In this document: positions 52,721 to 61,396 of the stretch, piece after piece | Numbering within the stretch: position 1 is the stretch's first letter | Layout: each line of letters opens with the position of its first letter | Assembly (NCBI RefSeq): GCF_001509555.1 | Contig: NZ_LMAS01000006.1 | Location: 140,878-204,877, forward strand | Direction of reading: 5' to 3' | Source of the DNA: Bacillus sp. FJAT-29937 | Lineage (GTDB): Bacteria > Bacillota > Bacilli > Bacillales > Cytobacillaceae | DNA: 64,000 nucleotides | Made by a program: the position numbers and the translations under genes | Notes under the pieces: generated by a model | Told to the model about the DNA's origin: nothing | Database searches by the model: none | The model's input: only the letters and a program-made list of their open reading frames with translations

Positions 52721-52810
52721 CGTGCAAAAAAACGAGAAATCGAGCATAAGTTTGGAATATCGTGCAAAAAAGTTCGAAATCGTGCATAAGTGCAGATTAT
52801 CGTGCAAAAA
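52721..52810. repeat. 20/40-bp tandem repeat array E
   Basis: CGTGCAAAAA occurs at 52721, 52761 and 52801, exactly 40 bp apart. Variant half-units CGAGCATAAG (52741) and CGTGCATAAG (52781) lie midway, so the basic unit is 20 bp. The rest of the 52674-52991 gap is AT-rich promoter sequence. Confidence 0.8.
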
Positions 52811-52991
52811 ATTAGCAGTCACAGAAATATGGGCTGATCAGTCCGCTGATTTGGCTGAAAAACTTTAAAACTGTCTGAAAACTACCAAATCAAAGGGACA
52901 AATAACATATAAAAAATTTAAACCAATTTTAAACTTCACTACAACTTTGATTTAACCATGCCTCGTTAAGATTATTTATGAGGTGATCATA

Positions 52992-53906
52992 ATGAGTGAA
53001 TTTATTATTGAAACGAACCAGTTAACAAAGAAATTTAAGAACCGATATGCAGTAGAAACGGTGAATCTCCAAATTAAACAAGGAGAGGTTTATGGATTTC
53101 TAGGTCCAAATGGCGCTGGAAAAACAACGACCATCCGGATGCTTCTGGGATTAGCAAAACCATCATATGGCTCCATACGCATTTTTGGAAAGGATATGAA
53201 AAAGGAAAAGCTTTCTGTGTTAAAAAAAATAGGGTCATTAGTGGAGTATCCGTCTTACTATGGGCATTTAACAGCTTATGAGAATCTAGAAGCGATTCGT
53301 ATTTTACTAGATGCTCCGAAATCCAGAATAGAAGAGGTTTTGCGCATTGTCCGTCTGTCAAAAGAAGCGAAGAGGCCAGTTAAGGGGTTTTCGCTTGGGA
53401 TGAAGCAAAGGCTCGGAATTGCGGCTGCATTATTAGGAAATCCGGAATTGCTTATTTTAGACGAGCCGACAAATGGACTGGACCCTTCCGGCATTTTAGA
53501 AATCCGCGAATTAATCAAAAGCATGCCAAAAGAGCATGGCATGACCATCCTCGTATCGAGCCATTTGCTGTCCGAAATCGACCAAATGGCGACACAGGTA
53601 GGGATTATTTCAAAAGGGAAAATGATTTTTCAAGATTCAATCGAAACGTTAAGGCAAAGATCGCAAAGCAAAATTTCCTTAAAAGTAAATGACGCGGAAC
53701 AGGCTTGGAGAATGCTTTTATCAAAAGGCATCCAGGCTGAAATGGAAAATCAGCAATTATATTTGCCGTATTCATCTGATGCGCATGTTTCTACTGTCAT
53801 CCATGAGCTAGTAAACCATCGCTTTTCAGTATACCGAGTTCAGGAGGAGAAGAAATCACTGGAGGAAATTTTCCTGGAGCTGACGGGTGGGGAGGCGAGC
53901 TTGTAA
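52992..53906 (+). CDS. ABC exporter ATPase, BcrA/LanF type
   Basis: A 304-residue ATPase of the bacitracin/lantibiotic immunity class. Walker A is GPNGAGKTTTIRMLLGLAKP near residue 38, the signature FSLGMKQRLGIAAALLG near 132, and Walker B LLILDEPTNGLDPSGI. A C-terminal extension of about 90 residues is normal for BcrA. ATG 52992 follows GAGGTGAT. Its stop overlaps the start of the first permease. It probably expels a peptide antibiotic or lantibiotic from the membrane, under control of the upstream two-component system. Confidence 0.9.
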   Translation: MSEFIIETNQLTKKFKNRYAVETVNLQIKQGEVYGFLGPNGAGKTTTIRMLLGLAKPSYGSIRIFGKDMKKEKLSVLKKIGSLVEYPSYYGHLTAYENLEAIRILLDAPKSRIEEVLRIVRLSKEAKRPVKGFSLGMKQRLGIAAALLGNPELLILDEPTNGLDPSGILEIRELIKSMPKEHGMTILVSSHLLSEIDQMATQVGIISKGKMIFQDSIETLRQRSQSKISLKVNDAEQAWRMLLSKGIQAEMENQQLYLPYSSDAHVSTVIHELVNHRFSVYRVQEEKKSLEEIFLELTGGEASL

Positions 53907-54616
53907 TGTTAAAAAGCCTCTTTTCTGACTTCATCAAAATAAAGCGAAAAATGATTTGGTTTCTTATATTTCTTGGGCCCTTTGGGGTTGTGGCGCTGGA
54001 AGCGGTCAACTTTGGTCTAAGATATGATTATTTAACAAAGCGCTATGAAGCGGATTTATGGGGAGGACTTATTGGGGAAGCGAGCTTGATGGCAATTCCG
54101 GCCCTTATGCTTGGGTTGACAATCATAGCCTCCATGATTGCGGGCATAGAGCATCAAACGAATGCCTGGAAGCAGCTGTTGGCATTGCCCATTTCAAAAT
54201 TTCGTGCTTTTACAGGGAAATTTGTCATTACGGCAATTCTATTATTCTTGTCAAGTACCTTACTGATTATCGGGGTGATTATTCTAGGAATAATCTTGAA
54301 GTTTGGGACGGATATTCCGTATGTAAGCCTGCTAAAAATGGCTTATTTCACCTATTTCGCAGCGATGCCGTTTATTGCCTTCCAGCTTTGGCTGTCTATT
54401 ATTATGAAAAATCAGGCAATCCCATTAACGATTGGGATTCTAAGTACCATTGTTTTAATGGGACCGTTTAATTTCCCTAATTGGCTTCCGTGGAACTGGC
54501 TTTATTTGAATGTTAGCTGGGGAACCCCGATTTACTCAGCACTGGCTGGATTGGGCCTAGGGATCGTTATTTACTTAATGGGCATGTTGGATTTTAGAAG
54601 AAAGGATGTGCAATAA
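53906..54616 (+). CDS. Immunity-type ABC exporter permease 1 (LanE-like)
   Basis: A 236-residue membrane protein with six predicted helices, of the ABC-2 lantibiotic-immunity permease group. The start KSLFSDFIKIKRKMIWFLIF, and IEHQTNAWKQLLALPISK near residue 85, are characteristic of this group. The second permease has the matching FEHAGGGWKQLLSLPVSR. Its start codon overlaps the ATPase stop, and the next gene starts at the base after its own stop codon. The pair should form a heterodimer. Confidence 0.87.
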   Translation: MLKSLFSDFIKIKRKMIWFLIFLGPFGVVALEAVNFGLRYDYLTKRYEADLWGGLIGEASLMAIPALMLGLTIIASMIAGIEHQTNAWKQLLALPISKFRAFTGKFVITAILLFLSSTLLIIGVIILGIILKFGTDIPYVSLLKMAYFTYFAAMPFIAFQLWLSIIMKNQAIPLTIGILSTIVLMGPFNFPNWLPWNWLYLNVSWGTPIYSALAGLGLGIVIYLMGMLDFRRKDVQ

Positions 54617-55345
54617 ATGGGAAGGGTTTTACGGTCGGAGTTTTTAAAGTTGCGGAAATCTTCCATTTGGCTGCTTATTTTTATAAGCCCGGTACTTGCG
54701 TCGTTAACGGGGCTAGGAGAAGTATCAAAGGATTTCCCTTCATTTAAATGGGAAATGACCTTAAGTATCATGGTATTTCTGCATGCTTTAATTTTTCTGC
54801 CTTTATTAACAGGTGTTTTTTCAGCCTTTGTATGCCGGTTTGAGCATGCGGGAGGGGGCTGGAAGCAGCTCTTGTCACTGCCTGTATCTAGGGGAAGTGT
54901 TTTCGTTGCGAAATTTATTATCGTTATGGGCTTGCTTGCTTTAACTCAAGTATTATTTGCCGGGGGACTCCTTTTAATTGGCCAGCTAAAGGGTTTTGAA
55001 GCAGCTATCCCATGGAAAATCATTGCGACTAGCGTAATCGGGGGCTGGGTTGCCTGTATGCCGCTCGCTGCCTTGCAGCTTTTTGTCTCAACTGCGTGGT
55101 CAAGCTTTGCAGCACCATTAGCTATTAATGTAATTTTCACATTGCCCAATATCCTAATCGTAAATTCAGAGAAGTTCGGTCCTTATTATCCGTGGGCACA
55201 GCCATTTCTGCTTATGATGCCTGGCTCAGGAGAAAGCTTTGGGGCACTTAATGTACCGCTTTTAACCTTGTTGATCGTTGTTATCGGTAGCTTGTTTTTG
55301 TTTTTTGCATCAGGCTTTGCCTATTTTCAAAGAAAAGAAATCTAG
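54617..55345 (+). CDS. Immunity-type ABC exporter permease 2 (LanG-like)
   Basis: A 242-residue paralogue of the preceding permease with the same helix layout and WKQLLSLPVSRG motif. It is the last gene of the ATPase-permease-permease operon, followed by a short hairpin near 55345-55375 and repeat array C. No lantibiotic structural gene is in view, so this is a resistance or self-repair module, not immunity beside its own producer genes. Confidence 0.87.
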   Translation: MGRVLRSEFLKLRKSSIWLLIFISPVLASLTGLGEVSKDFPSFKWEMTLSIMVFLHALIFLPLLTGVFSAFVCRFEHAGGGWKQLLSLPVSRGSVFVAKFIIVMGLLALTQVLFAGGLLLIGQLKGFEAAIPWKIIATSVIGGWVACMPLAALQLFVSTAWSSFAAPLAINVIFTLPNILIVNSEKFGPYYPWAQPFLLMMPGSGESFGALNVPLLTLLIVVIGSLFLFFASGFAYFQRKEI

Positions 55346-55388
55346 CATCCTTCTGATGGGGGATGTTTTTTTGGTATTTTCAGTAGTG

Positions 55389-55665
55389 AAGAATCAAACG
55401 GTCGGACTGATGACCGTTTGAAGGGGAAAAGAGGTGTGTCGGTCACCAAATGGTTGGACCGATGCCCGTGAGAGGGAAAAAAGGGATGTGTCGGTCACCA
55501 AACGGACGAACTGATGCCTGTGAGGTGGGAAAAAGAGATGTGGCGGTCACCAACCGGACGGACTGATGCCCGTGAGAAGGGAAAAAGGGATGTGGCGGTC
55601 ACCAACCGGACGGACTGATGCCCGTGAGACGGAAAAAAGGACGGACGGACCACCAACTCTCTTGG
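55389..55665. repeat. 52-bp tandem repeat array C
   Basis: GGTCACC occurs at 55441, 55493, 55545 and 55597, each exactly 52 bp apart. Degenerate units lie at about 55389 and 55647. Units include CGGACGGACTGATGCCCGTG and a purine run AAGGGAAAAAGGGATGT. It is GC-richer than neighbouring gaps. It separates the exporter operon from mobA. Confidence 0.93.
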
Positions 55666-55822
55666 TGCGGCCAAATCCAGTAAAAAGTATACTTCTCCTA
55701 CATATTTTCTTTTTTGAATGGCAGGCAAAGGGTATACTTGGGAGAGGAGAAGTGAAGAGTGTTTAAAAAAGCTGAGCTAATGTGAAAAAAGCTTGGTGTA
55801 TGACGGATAGGCAGGTGAGAAC

Positions 55823-56428
55823 ATGCAAACAACAGGGATTATCATGGCTGGCGGCCGGTCGAGCAGAATGGGGACGAATAAGGCGATGTTGCCGATTGGT
55901 GGTAAAACTGTGATCGAACGAATTGTGGTGGAGCTAAGTAAGATTGTCTCCAACATGGTGATTGTCACCAATGCGTTTGAGGACTATCAATTCCTAGGGC
56001 TCCCGATGGTCCAGGATCAATGGAAGGACATGGGGCCGTTGGCTGGAATTCATGCGGGATTAAGTGCCTCCAGTACTGAAAAAAATCTTGTCGTGGCGTG
56101 TGACATGCCGTTTATTTCTTCTCAGCTTGGAGGCATTTTGTTAACCCTTTTAGATGATTATCAAGTCGCTGTCCCTGATGTTTTAGGCCAGCTCCATCCA
56201 TTATTTGCTGCCTACCGGAAGGACACTCTTGGAGGGATCCAGCAATCCCTGCAAAATAAAGAGCTGCGAATCAGGCAGTTTTTTAAACATACAAAGACGA
56301 AGTATGTTACAGAAGCATGTCTTCAGAAGCTTCACTACCATTATCAGGAGCAGCATTTCTTTAACATGAATCACCCAGATGATTTTGAAAGGGCTTTAAA
56401 AATAGAGGGGGATTCTAATAGGAAATAG
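55823..56428 (+). CDS. mobA: Molybdenum cofactor guanylyltransferase
   Basis: A 201-residue nucleotidyltransferase that joins GMP to molybdopterin. The signature IIMAGGRSSRMGTNKAMLPI is at the start, KDMGPLAGIHAGL near 72 and VACDMPFIS near 95. It starts at ATG 55823 after CAGGTGAGA. It opens the molybdopterin gene cluster (mobA-moaE-moaD-moeB), though a 100-bp gap before moaE may hold a promoter. Length is normal. Confidence 0.93.
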   Translation: MQTTGIIMAGGRSSRMGTNKAMLPIGGKTVIERIVVELSKIVSNMVIVTNAFEDYQFLGLPMVQDQWKDMGPLAGIHAGLSASSTEKNLVVACDMPFISSQLGGILLTLLDDYQVAVPDVLGQLHPLFAAYRKDTLGGIQQSLQNKELRIRQFFKHTKTKYVTEACLQKLHYHYQEQHFFNMNHPDDFERALKIEGDSNRK

Positions 56429-56529
56429 AGGCATCCTCTTTGGAATCTGTCCGAAAATTTGGTATGTTGTTAGTAACAAACTTTAACGATAAATTGAGAT
56501 AATAAATATGTTGTTGGGGAGGGGTTTAC

Positions 56530-56997
56530 TTGAATTTTTACGAGATTGCTAAGGAGCCGATTGTCATTCAAGAGGTGATTGATAAAGTGGTCCAGCGTGA
56601 AGCGGGTGCGATTACGACCTTTATCGGCACCGTACGGGAATTAACTCATGGAAAAAAGACGTTATACTTAATTTATGAAGCCTATGAAGCGATGGCAGTT
56701 AAGAAGCTTGAACAAATTGGCGATGAAATAAAGGAGCGATGGAGCGGGGCTGAGGTCGCCATTACTCATCGTGTCGGGAAGCTAGATATTACGGATATAG
56801 CTGTTGTTATTGCGGTTTCAACTCCCCATCGTGCCGATGCATATGAAGCCAATCGATATGCAATTGAACGGATCAAGGAGATTGTTCCAATTTGGAAAAA
56901 GGAGCATTGGGAGGATGGAGAGGAATGGATCGGAAACCAGCTTGAAACGGTTGCCTATCCAAAAGGAAAACCGGAGGAGAGTGACTTACATGAATAA
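56530..56997 (+). CDS. moaE: Molybdopterin synthase large subunit
   Basis: A 155-residue subunit that makes molybdopterin together with MoaD. Conserved marks are GAITTFIGTVRELTHGKK near residue 25, YEAYEAMAVKKLEQI, THRVGKLDITDIAVVIAVST and the catalytic Lys region VPIWKKEHWEDGEEWIGN near 122. It begins with TTG 56530, 6 bp after GGGGAGGGG. It overlaps moaD by 8 bp. Confidence 0.94.
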   Translation: MNFYEIAKEPIVIQEVIDKVVQREAGAITTFIGTVRELTHGKKTLYLIYEAYEAMAVKKLEQIGDEIKERWSGAEVAITHRVGKLDITDIAVVIAVSTPHRADAYEANRYAIERIKEIVPIWKKEHWEDGEEWIGNQLETVAYPKGKPEESDLHE

Positions 56998-57223
56998 AAT
57001 TTTGTTTTTTGCTCATTTGCGTGATGCTGTTGGGGAAGAATCTGTGCAGTTGAATGTGGGCGGCAAAACCGTTGCCGAGTTGAAACAGATCATCTCTGAA
57101 ACATATAAGTCCGTTAATCTGGAAAATGTGATGACTGCTATTAATGAAGAATTTGCTTCAAATGAAGAGGTTATTCAAGCTGGGGATACTGTTGCGTTTA
57201 TTCCTCCAGTCAGTGGAGGCTGA
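56990..57223 (+). CDS. moaD: Molybdopterin synthase sulfur-carrier subunit
   Basis: A 77-residue ubiquitin-like protein. It ends in VSGG, the Gly-Gly tail that becomes a thiocarboxylate. The start NKILFFAHLRDAVGEESVQL and AGDTVAFIPPVSGG are typical. It overlaps moaE and is followed by moeB at 6 bp, so production of carrier and activator is coupled. Confidence 0.93.
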   Translation: MNKILFFAHLRDAVGEESVQLNVGGKTVAELKQIISETYKSVNLENVMTAINEEFASNEEVIQAGDTVAFIPPVSGG

Positions 57224-57229
57224 TGTTCT

Positions 57230-58249
57230 ATGGATGATCGATACTCCCGGCAGACTCTGTTTCCATTCATAGGGAAAGAGGGACAGGAGAAAATCCGTTC
57301 CAAGCATGTATTGATGATTGGAGCAGGTGCTTTAGGGTCAGGAAATGCTGATATTTTAACAAGAGCGGGCATTGGAAAGCTAACGATCGTTGACCGCGAT
57401 TATGTGGAGGCAAGCAATCTGCAGCGGCAGCAGCTTTATACAGAGCAGGATGTCGAAGAGAAGCTTCCAAAGGCGGCAGCGGCTGCAAAACGTTTGAAAA
57501 CCATTAATTCAGACGTTAACATTCAAGCTGTGATTGCTGATGCGAATCCGGAAATGATGGAGGAACTTGTTCAAGGAATAGATCTCATCATTGATGCAAC
57601 AGATAATTTCGAAACAAGAATGATGATCAATGATATCTCACAAAAACATCATATCCCATGGATCTATGGGGGATGTGTGGGGAGCTTTGGCATGAGCCTC
57701 ACCATTATCCCTGGAAAGACCCCTTGTTTGAATTGCCTGCTCAAAACCGTTCCTATCCAAGGGATGACTTGTGATACAGGCGGAATTATTGCACCTGCTG
57801 CTCAAATGGTCATTTCACACCAAACGGCAGAAGCTCTGAAAATTCTTGTGGAAGATTGGGACGCCGTTAGAACGTCCTTCGTCAGCTTCGATTTATGGAG
57901 AAATCAATATACGAGCATGAAGGTTTCGAAAGCAAAGGATATGGGCTGTTTATCGTGCGGGGAAGTGAGAACCTACCCGTATCTCGACAGTGAAAACATG
58001 ATGAAATCTACGGTCCTTTGCGGAAGGGATACCGTGCAAATTCGTCCGCCAAACGTGCAGCAAATTCAGCTAGGGGATTTATCTCGTCAGTTGAAATCCC
58101 TTGGCTATCAAGTAAAGGGAAATCCTTATTTACTTTCGGTTGAAATGGAAGAGCAGCGTCTCGTTATTTTTAACGATGGCCGGGCGCTCATTCATGGCAC
58201 GAAGGACTTATCACAAGCTAGAGCGATTTATCAGCGTTTGCTTGGATAA
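57230..58249 (+). CDS. moeB: Molybdopterin-synthase adenylyltransferase
   Basis: A 339-residue E1-like ThiF/MoeB enzyme that adenylates the MoaD tail. It has RYSRQTLFPFIG, the nucleotide site GAGALGSGNADIL near 33, the DATDNF motif near 122, and two CxxC zinc pairs CLNC and CLSC. GMTCDTGGI near 180 contains the catalytic-loop Cys. Roughly 90 residues after the second CxxC are a C-terminal extension without the usual rhodanese active Cys loop. ThiF is an alternative, but the moaD neighbour favours MoeB. A terminator follows. Confidence 0.9.
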   Translation: MDDRYSRQTLFPFIGKEGQEKIRSKHVLMIGAGALGSGNADILTRAGIGKLTIVDRDYVEASNLQRQQLYTEQDVEEKLPKAAAAAKRLKTINSDVNIQAVIADANPEMMEELVQGIDLIIDATDNFETRMMINDISQKHHIPWIYGGCVGSFGMSLTIIPGKTPCLNCLLKTVPIQGMTCDTGGIIAPAAQMVISHQTAEALKILVEDWDAVRTSFVSFDLWRNQYTSMKVSKAKDMGCLSCGEVRTYPYLDSENMMKSTVLCGRDTVQIRPPNVQQIQLGDLSRQLKSLGYQVKGNPYLLSVEMEEQRLVIFNDGRALIHGTKDLSQARAIYQRLLG

Positions 58250-58302
58250 GGAACTATAAGCTAAGTTTAAATTCAGTACTAAAAAGATAGGTATAAGGGT
58301 TT

Positions 58303-58342
58303 AAAGGAGGGTCCTATTCTGTAGTGAGTAGGCCCTTTTTTA
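58303..58342 (+). terminator. Intrinsic terminator after moeB
   Basis: AGGGTCCTA pairs with TAGGCCCT with one mismatch, followed by T6. Confidence 0.65.
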
Positions 58343-58487
58343 GTCTCTATTTTAGCGTTATCTACATCATTCGCCTTGTTTCACGTGGAACAGACAAGTT
58401 TTGGCAAAAGCCGCCCTTAAAAAGCAGTGTAATCGAAAATTCATTTGCTATCATGTATAATGTAGAATATTAATTTGGAGAATGAAA

Positions 58488-58664
58488 ATGATGGCAAAGA
58501 GAGTGGATTGTTTTAAGTGTAAATATTTCTATGTAACGTGGGATCAAAGATTTCCTAAAGGCTGTAGAGCCTTTGAATTCAAAACAGCAAGGCTTCCATC
58601 CATGGAAGTTTTGCGCGCATCGGGGCAGCCGTGCATGCGTTTTGAAAGAAAGGGAGATAAGTAG
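58488..58664 (+). CDS. Small four-cysteine protein, probable zinc ribbon
   Basis: A 58-residue basic protein. CFKCKYFYVTWDQRFPKGCR holds three Cys and a fourth lies in QPCMRF, so a zinc site is likely. It lies upstream of ywdI, a position often occupied by a conserved Cys protein in Bacillus, which is sometimes confused with the neighbouring ung. ATG 58488 is 7 bp after GGAG; ATG 58482 is too close. Function is unknown. Confidence 0.7.
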   Translation: MMAKRVDCFKCKYFYVTWDQRFPKGCRAFEFKTARLPSMEVLRASGQPCMRFERKGDK

Positions 58665-58719
58665 GGCACACTTTCCTAGATTTTATAGGAAATTATTTGA
58701 ATGCTAAGGAGTGATTGTG

Positions 58720-58998
58720 TTGAACATTACCGTCCAGCAGCTTTTAGGAAAGATGGAAAAGGAATTGAAGGAAGCAAAGGATAGTTCAACAACGGCAAGG
58801 CTGCGGGAAAGGATTCATGCGATTAAATCGTTATGCGAATTAATTCTTGACGAGCCGGCACAGGAGAATAGAGTATCTCCTTCAATAAGTTCTTACATGG
58901 CTCCAACTGTCCAGCCAGCTCAGCCGGCCGCCATTCAGCAGCCGAAGCGAATAGAAATGGATGACAGTGCTAATGGAGAATCGCTATTTGATTTTTAA
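58720..58998 (+). CDS. ywdI: YwdI family protein
   Basis: A 92-residue conserved Bacillus protein. The opening NITVQQLLGKMEKELKEAKD and a helical RERIHAIKSLCELIL are followed by a Pro/Gln-rich linker and a short acidic end ESLFDF. It starts at TTG 58720, nine bases after AAGGAG. It lies 49 bp before ywdK, as in the B. subtilis ywd cluster. Function is unknown. Confidence 0.82.
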   Translation: MNITVQQLLGKMEKELKEAKDSSTTARLRERIHAIKSLCELILDEPAQENRVSPSISSYMAPTVQPAQPAAIQQPKRIEMDDSANGESLFDF

Positions 58999-59047
58999 AT
59001 CAAGGGGCTATTAATGGAAGTCAGAATACAGATGTGAGGGAAGTTCA

Positions 59048-59419
59048 ATGAAACTATTTATCATTATAGGGGCTTTAAATGCCTTTTTATCTGTGGCTTT
59101 AGGTGCATTTGGTGCCCATGGGCTTGAAAAAGTGGTGGAGCCAAAGTATCTGGAAATCTGGAAGACCGGTGTACAGTATCAAATGTTTCATGCTACAGGC
59201 CTTTTGGTTATCGGGGTATTGCTTGGTAAAATGCCGGCAAATGCTCTAATTTCCTGGTCAGGCTGGATGATGCTCATCGGGATTATTCTTTTCTCAGGGA
59301 GCTTATACGTGTTAGCTGTTACCCAAATTAGCGTCCTAGGTGCCATCACACCTTTAGGTGGGGTATCCTTCTTGGCGGCATGGGTACTATTAATTATAGC
59401 TGCTGTGAAGAATTTATAA
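59048..59419 (+). CDS. ywdK: YwdK family membrane protein (DUF423)
   Basis: A 123-residue integral membrane protein with four helices. The conserved ALGAFGAHGLEK near residue 20 and GVQYQMFHATGLLVIGVLL are the DUF423 marks. It is convergent with gerQ and separated from it by a terminator. Function is unknown. Confidence 0.9.
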   Translation: MKLFIIIGALNAFLSVALGAFGAHGLEKVVEPKYLEIWKTGVQYQMFHATGLLVIGVLLGKMPANALISWSGWMMLIGIILFSGSLYVLAVTQISVLGAITPLGGVSFLAAWVLLIIAAVKNL

Positions 59420-59428
59420 GTGAAGACG

Positions 59429-59464
59429 AAAAGAAGCTTTGACCATGTTGTCAAAGCTTCTTTG
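59429..59464. terminator. Bidirectional terminator, ywdK and gerQ
   Basis: AAAGAAGCTTTGAC pairs perfectly with GTCAAAGCTTCTTT around CATGTT. Confidence 0.85.
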
Positions 59465-59473
59465 GTTATGCGA

Positions 59474-59974
59474 TTATCGTGGACTAAATTGCGATAACAT
59501 TCCAGGTTGTGTGAATCCTGGGTACTCGTATTCAATTTCTTCGGAGAATGTCACATAATCTACATACACCATTGGGATTAAGAATCTCATGCCCGATTGA
59601 GGATCACTTATTATTACATGGTCTCTCCCAGCGGCTTCGATGATTCCTTCAAATTTTTTCGCATTCCACTCTCTATTATTTTCAAAAGTTGCATAAACGG
59701 TGACAAGCTTTCCTTTGTTTAAGCGGAGAATGTTCTCGATATAAGATTGCTCAATCGGAAGCATACCAGGTACCTGCGGGCCAGTTGTTTGTGGGGTCAT
59801 TCCCATTGTTTGCGGAGGAAGCATTCCCCCAGCTGGCATCATCCCCATTGTTTGCTGCATTTGAGGCATGCTAGGCTGGACTCTCATTGAAGAGTTCTGC
59901 GCCTGTACCCCTGCTGTTGGCTGCTGATACCCATAATAAGGTGTTCCGTATGGATTGAAATTTGATTGACTCAT
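59474..59974 (-). CDS. gerQ: Spore coat protein GerQ
   Basis: A 166-residue spore-coat protein needed for correct placement of CwlJ and crosslinked by Tgl. The N-terminal part, about 1-85, is rich in Gln, Met, Pro and Tyr (YYGYQQPTAG). The conserved C-terminal domain begins SYIENILRLNKGKLVTVYAT and ends near SEEIEYEYPGF. The start at 59974 follows GGGAGGGG. In B. subtilis it is next to ywdK and cwlJ; no cwlJ is seen here. Mother-cell sigma factor control is expected, but no promoter was confirmed. Confidence 0.92.
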   Translation of the reverse strand: MSQSNFNPYGTPYYGYQQPTAGVQAQNSSMRVQPSMPQMQQTMGMMPAGGMLPPQTMGMTPQTTGPQVPGMLPIEQSYIENILRLNKGKLVTVYATFENNREWNAKKFEGIIEAAGRDHVIISDPQSGMRFLIPMVYVDYVTFSEEIEYEYPGFTQPGMLSQFSPR

Positions 59975-60417
59975 TTTTTCCCCTCCCAAGCTTAAAATAA
60001 TTCCGATAATATTAATAAAGCACCCCATTTTCAGAACACTTTCTGCCTTAATGAAAAATGGCGGTGTTGAGCGGAGCTATGTATCTCACTTAAATAGGTG
60101 AGCCCCCGCTCCATTTCCTTCATAAAAAAGAACCTTGAAGCATCGTAGATTTTTTTCCTCAAGAGAAGTGTGATCATAATTAATAGTTCGTCAGAAACTT
60201 TTCCTTATAAACGCCTTGAAGGAAGCTAGGCAAAAATCATTACAAGATTTGGATACTCACTCACTAATTCAATAGTATGTTCATGCCTGTTCCTTTATGC
60301 TTTCTTTTATGAATAAAAAAAGGGAAGATTCATATCCAGATACAATTGCGGATTCAATAGGGGAAAGGGGGGATTTATAAAAAAACTCCTAGATCCATCA
60401 TCTAGGAGTTAAACAGG
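59975..60417. other. Intergenic region gerQ-hemQ
   Basis: It holds GAGCGG ... CCGCTC arms with inner CTCAC/GTGAG (about 60072-60118), a compound hairpin without a T run. A hemQ terminator lies at its right end. I see no gene. It should contain the gerQ promoter. Confidence 0.4.
60384..60410 (-). terminator. Terminator of hemQ
   Basis: AACTCCTAGAT pairs perfectly with ATCTAGGAGTT around CCATC. On the minus strand T residues follow. Confidence 0.85.
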
Positions 60418-61164
60418 TTAATTGACATGCAACAGCTTGCCAATTTGATTTTCTTCAAGCAGATTTCCAACGAAGAAAGAGCCAAATTCGCCATAGCGTG
60501 CACTTACTTCGTCAAAACGCATTTCATAGACAAGCTTTTTGAATTGAAGGGCATCGTCAGAGAATAGTGTAACGCCCCACTCGTAGTCATCTAAGCCAAC
60601 AGAGCCGGTAATAATTTGTTTCACCTTGCCTGCATATTGGCGGCCAATCATCCCGTGGCTGCGCATCATATTGCGGCGATCCTCCATCGGAAGCATATAC
60701 CAGTTATCATTGCCCTGGCGGCGTTTATCCATTGGATAGAAGCATACATGCTTCGCTTTAGGCAGAATTGGATAAAGGCGGGCAAGTACTTCTGGACTTT
60801 GGTAAGGGTCCTGATCGGAAGGCAGGTAATTGCTCAATTCCACAACAGACACATAGGAATACACAGGAACCGTATATTCAGCTAGTTTTGTTTTATTGAA
60901 TTCATTTTCAATTTCATTTAATTCTTCTAAAGTTGGTCTTAACACCATCATCATAAAATCGGCTTTTTGGCCAACTACTGTATATAACGCGTGGCTGCCT
61001 TTCTTCTCACTTTGAACCCCATTCCATTTATCAACAAGGGTTGCAAACTCATGGATAGCTGCTTGGCGCTCATCACTAGAAAGCATCTTCCAAGACGTCC
61101 AATCAATAGCACGGAAGTCATGTAAACTATACCAGCCCTCGAGCGTTTTTGCTGCTTCACTCAT
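60418..61164 (-). CDS. hemQ: Coproheme decarboxylase HemQ
   Basis: A 248-residue enzyme (ChdC, YwfI) that turns coproheme III into heme b in Gram-positive bacteria. The pattern [14 protein letters not shown] at the start, [14 protein letters not shown] (near 107-120), YPMDKRR with the reactive Tyr near 145, and SHGMIGR with the proximal His near 172 are typical. ATG 61164 follows TAGGAGTGAT. It is divergent from pta, as in B. subtilis. Peroxide is the usual oxidant. Older annotations call it chlorite dismutase-like. Confidence 0.94.
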   Translation of the reverse strand: MSEAAKTLEGWYSLHDFRAIDWTSWKMLSSDERQAAIHEFATLVDKWNGVQSEKKGSHALYTVVGQKADFMMMVLRPTLEELNEIENEFNKTKLAEYTVPVYSYVSVVELSNYLPSDQDPYQSPEVLARLYPILPKAKHVCFYPMDKRRQGNDNWYMLPMEDRRNMMRSHGMIGRQYAGKVKQIITGSVGLDDYEWGVTLFSDDALQFKKLVYEMRFDEVSARYGEFGSFFVGNLLEENQIGKLLHVN

Positions 61165-61396
61165 AACTATCACTCCTATGTATGTACTTAGAAAATTACA
61201 CCATTACTATATCATAGTTTCTCCAATTGCCAACGTAATAAAACTTGAAATTGGAAAGGAAGTCCGTATAGTATGGCGAAATTGTGGATACTTTGTTATA
61301 AGCGGCAAATTAAGAGGATTGAATTTGACGATAAAAGGGTCAAGCATTAGATTAAAAATAGAGGATTAACTTTTTCCAGCAAAAGGAGAGAATGTA

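Noticed and set aside
55495..55766. Frames on both strands across array C
   Set aside because: They follow the repeat, have no ribosome site and change with each unit. They are by-products of the repeat.
61290..61325. cre box upstream of pta
   Set aside because: The best stretch, around AAGCGGCAA, misses several consensus positions. I do not call it.
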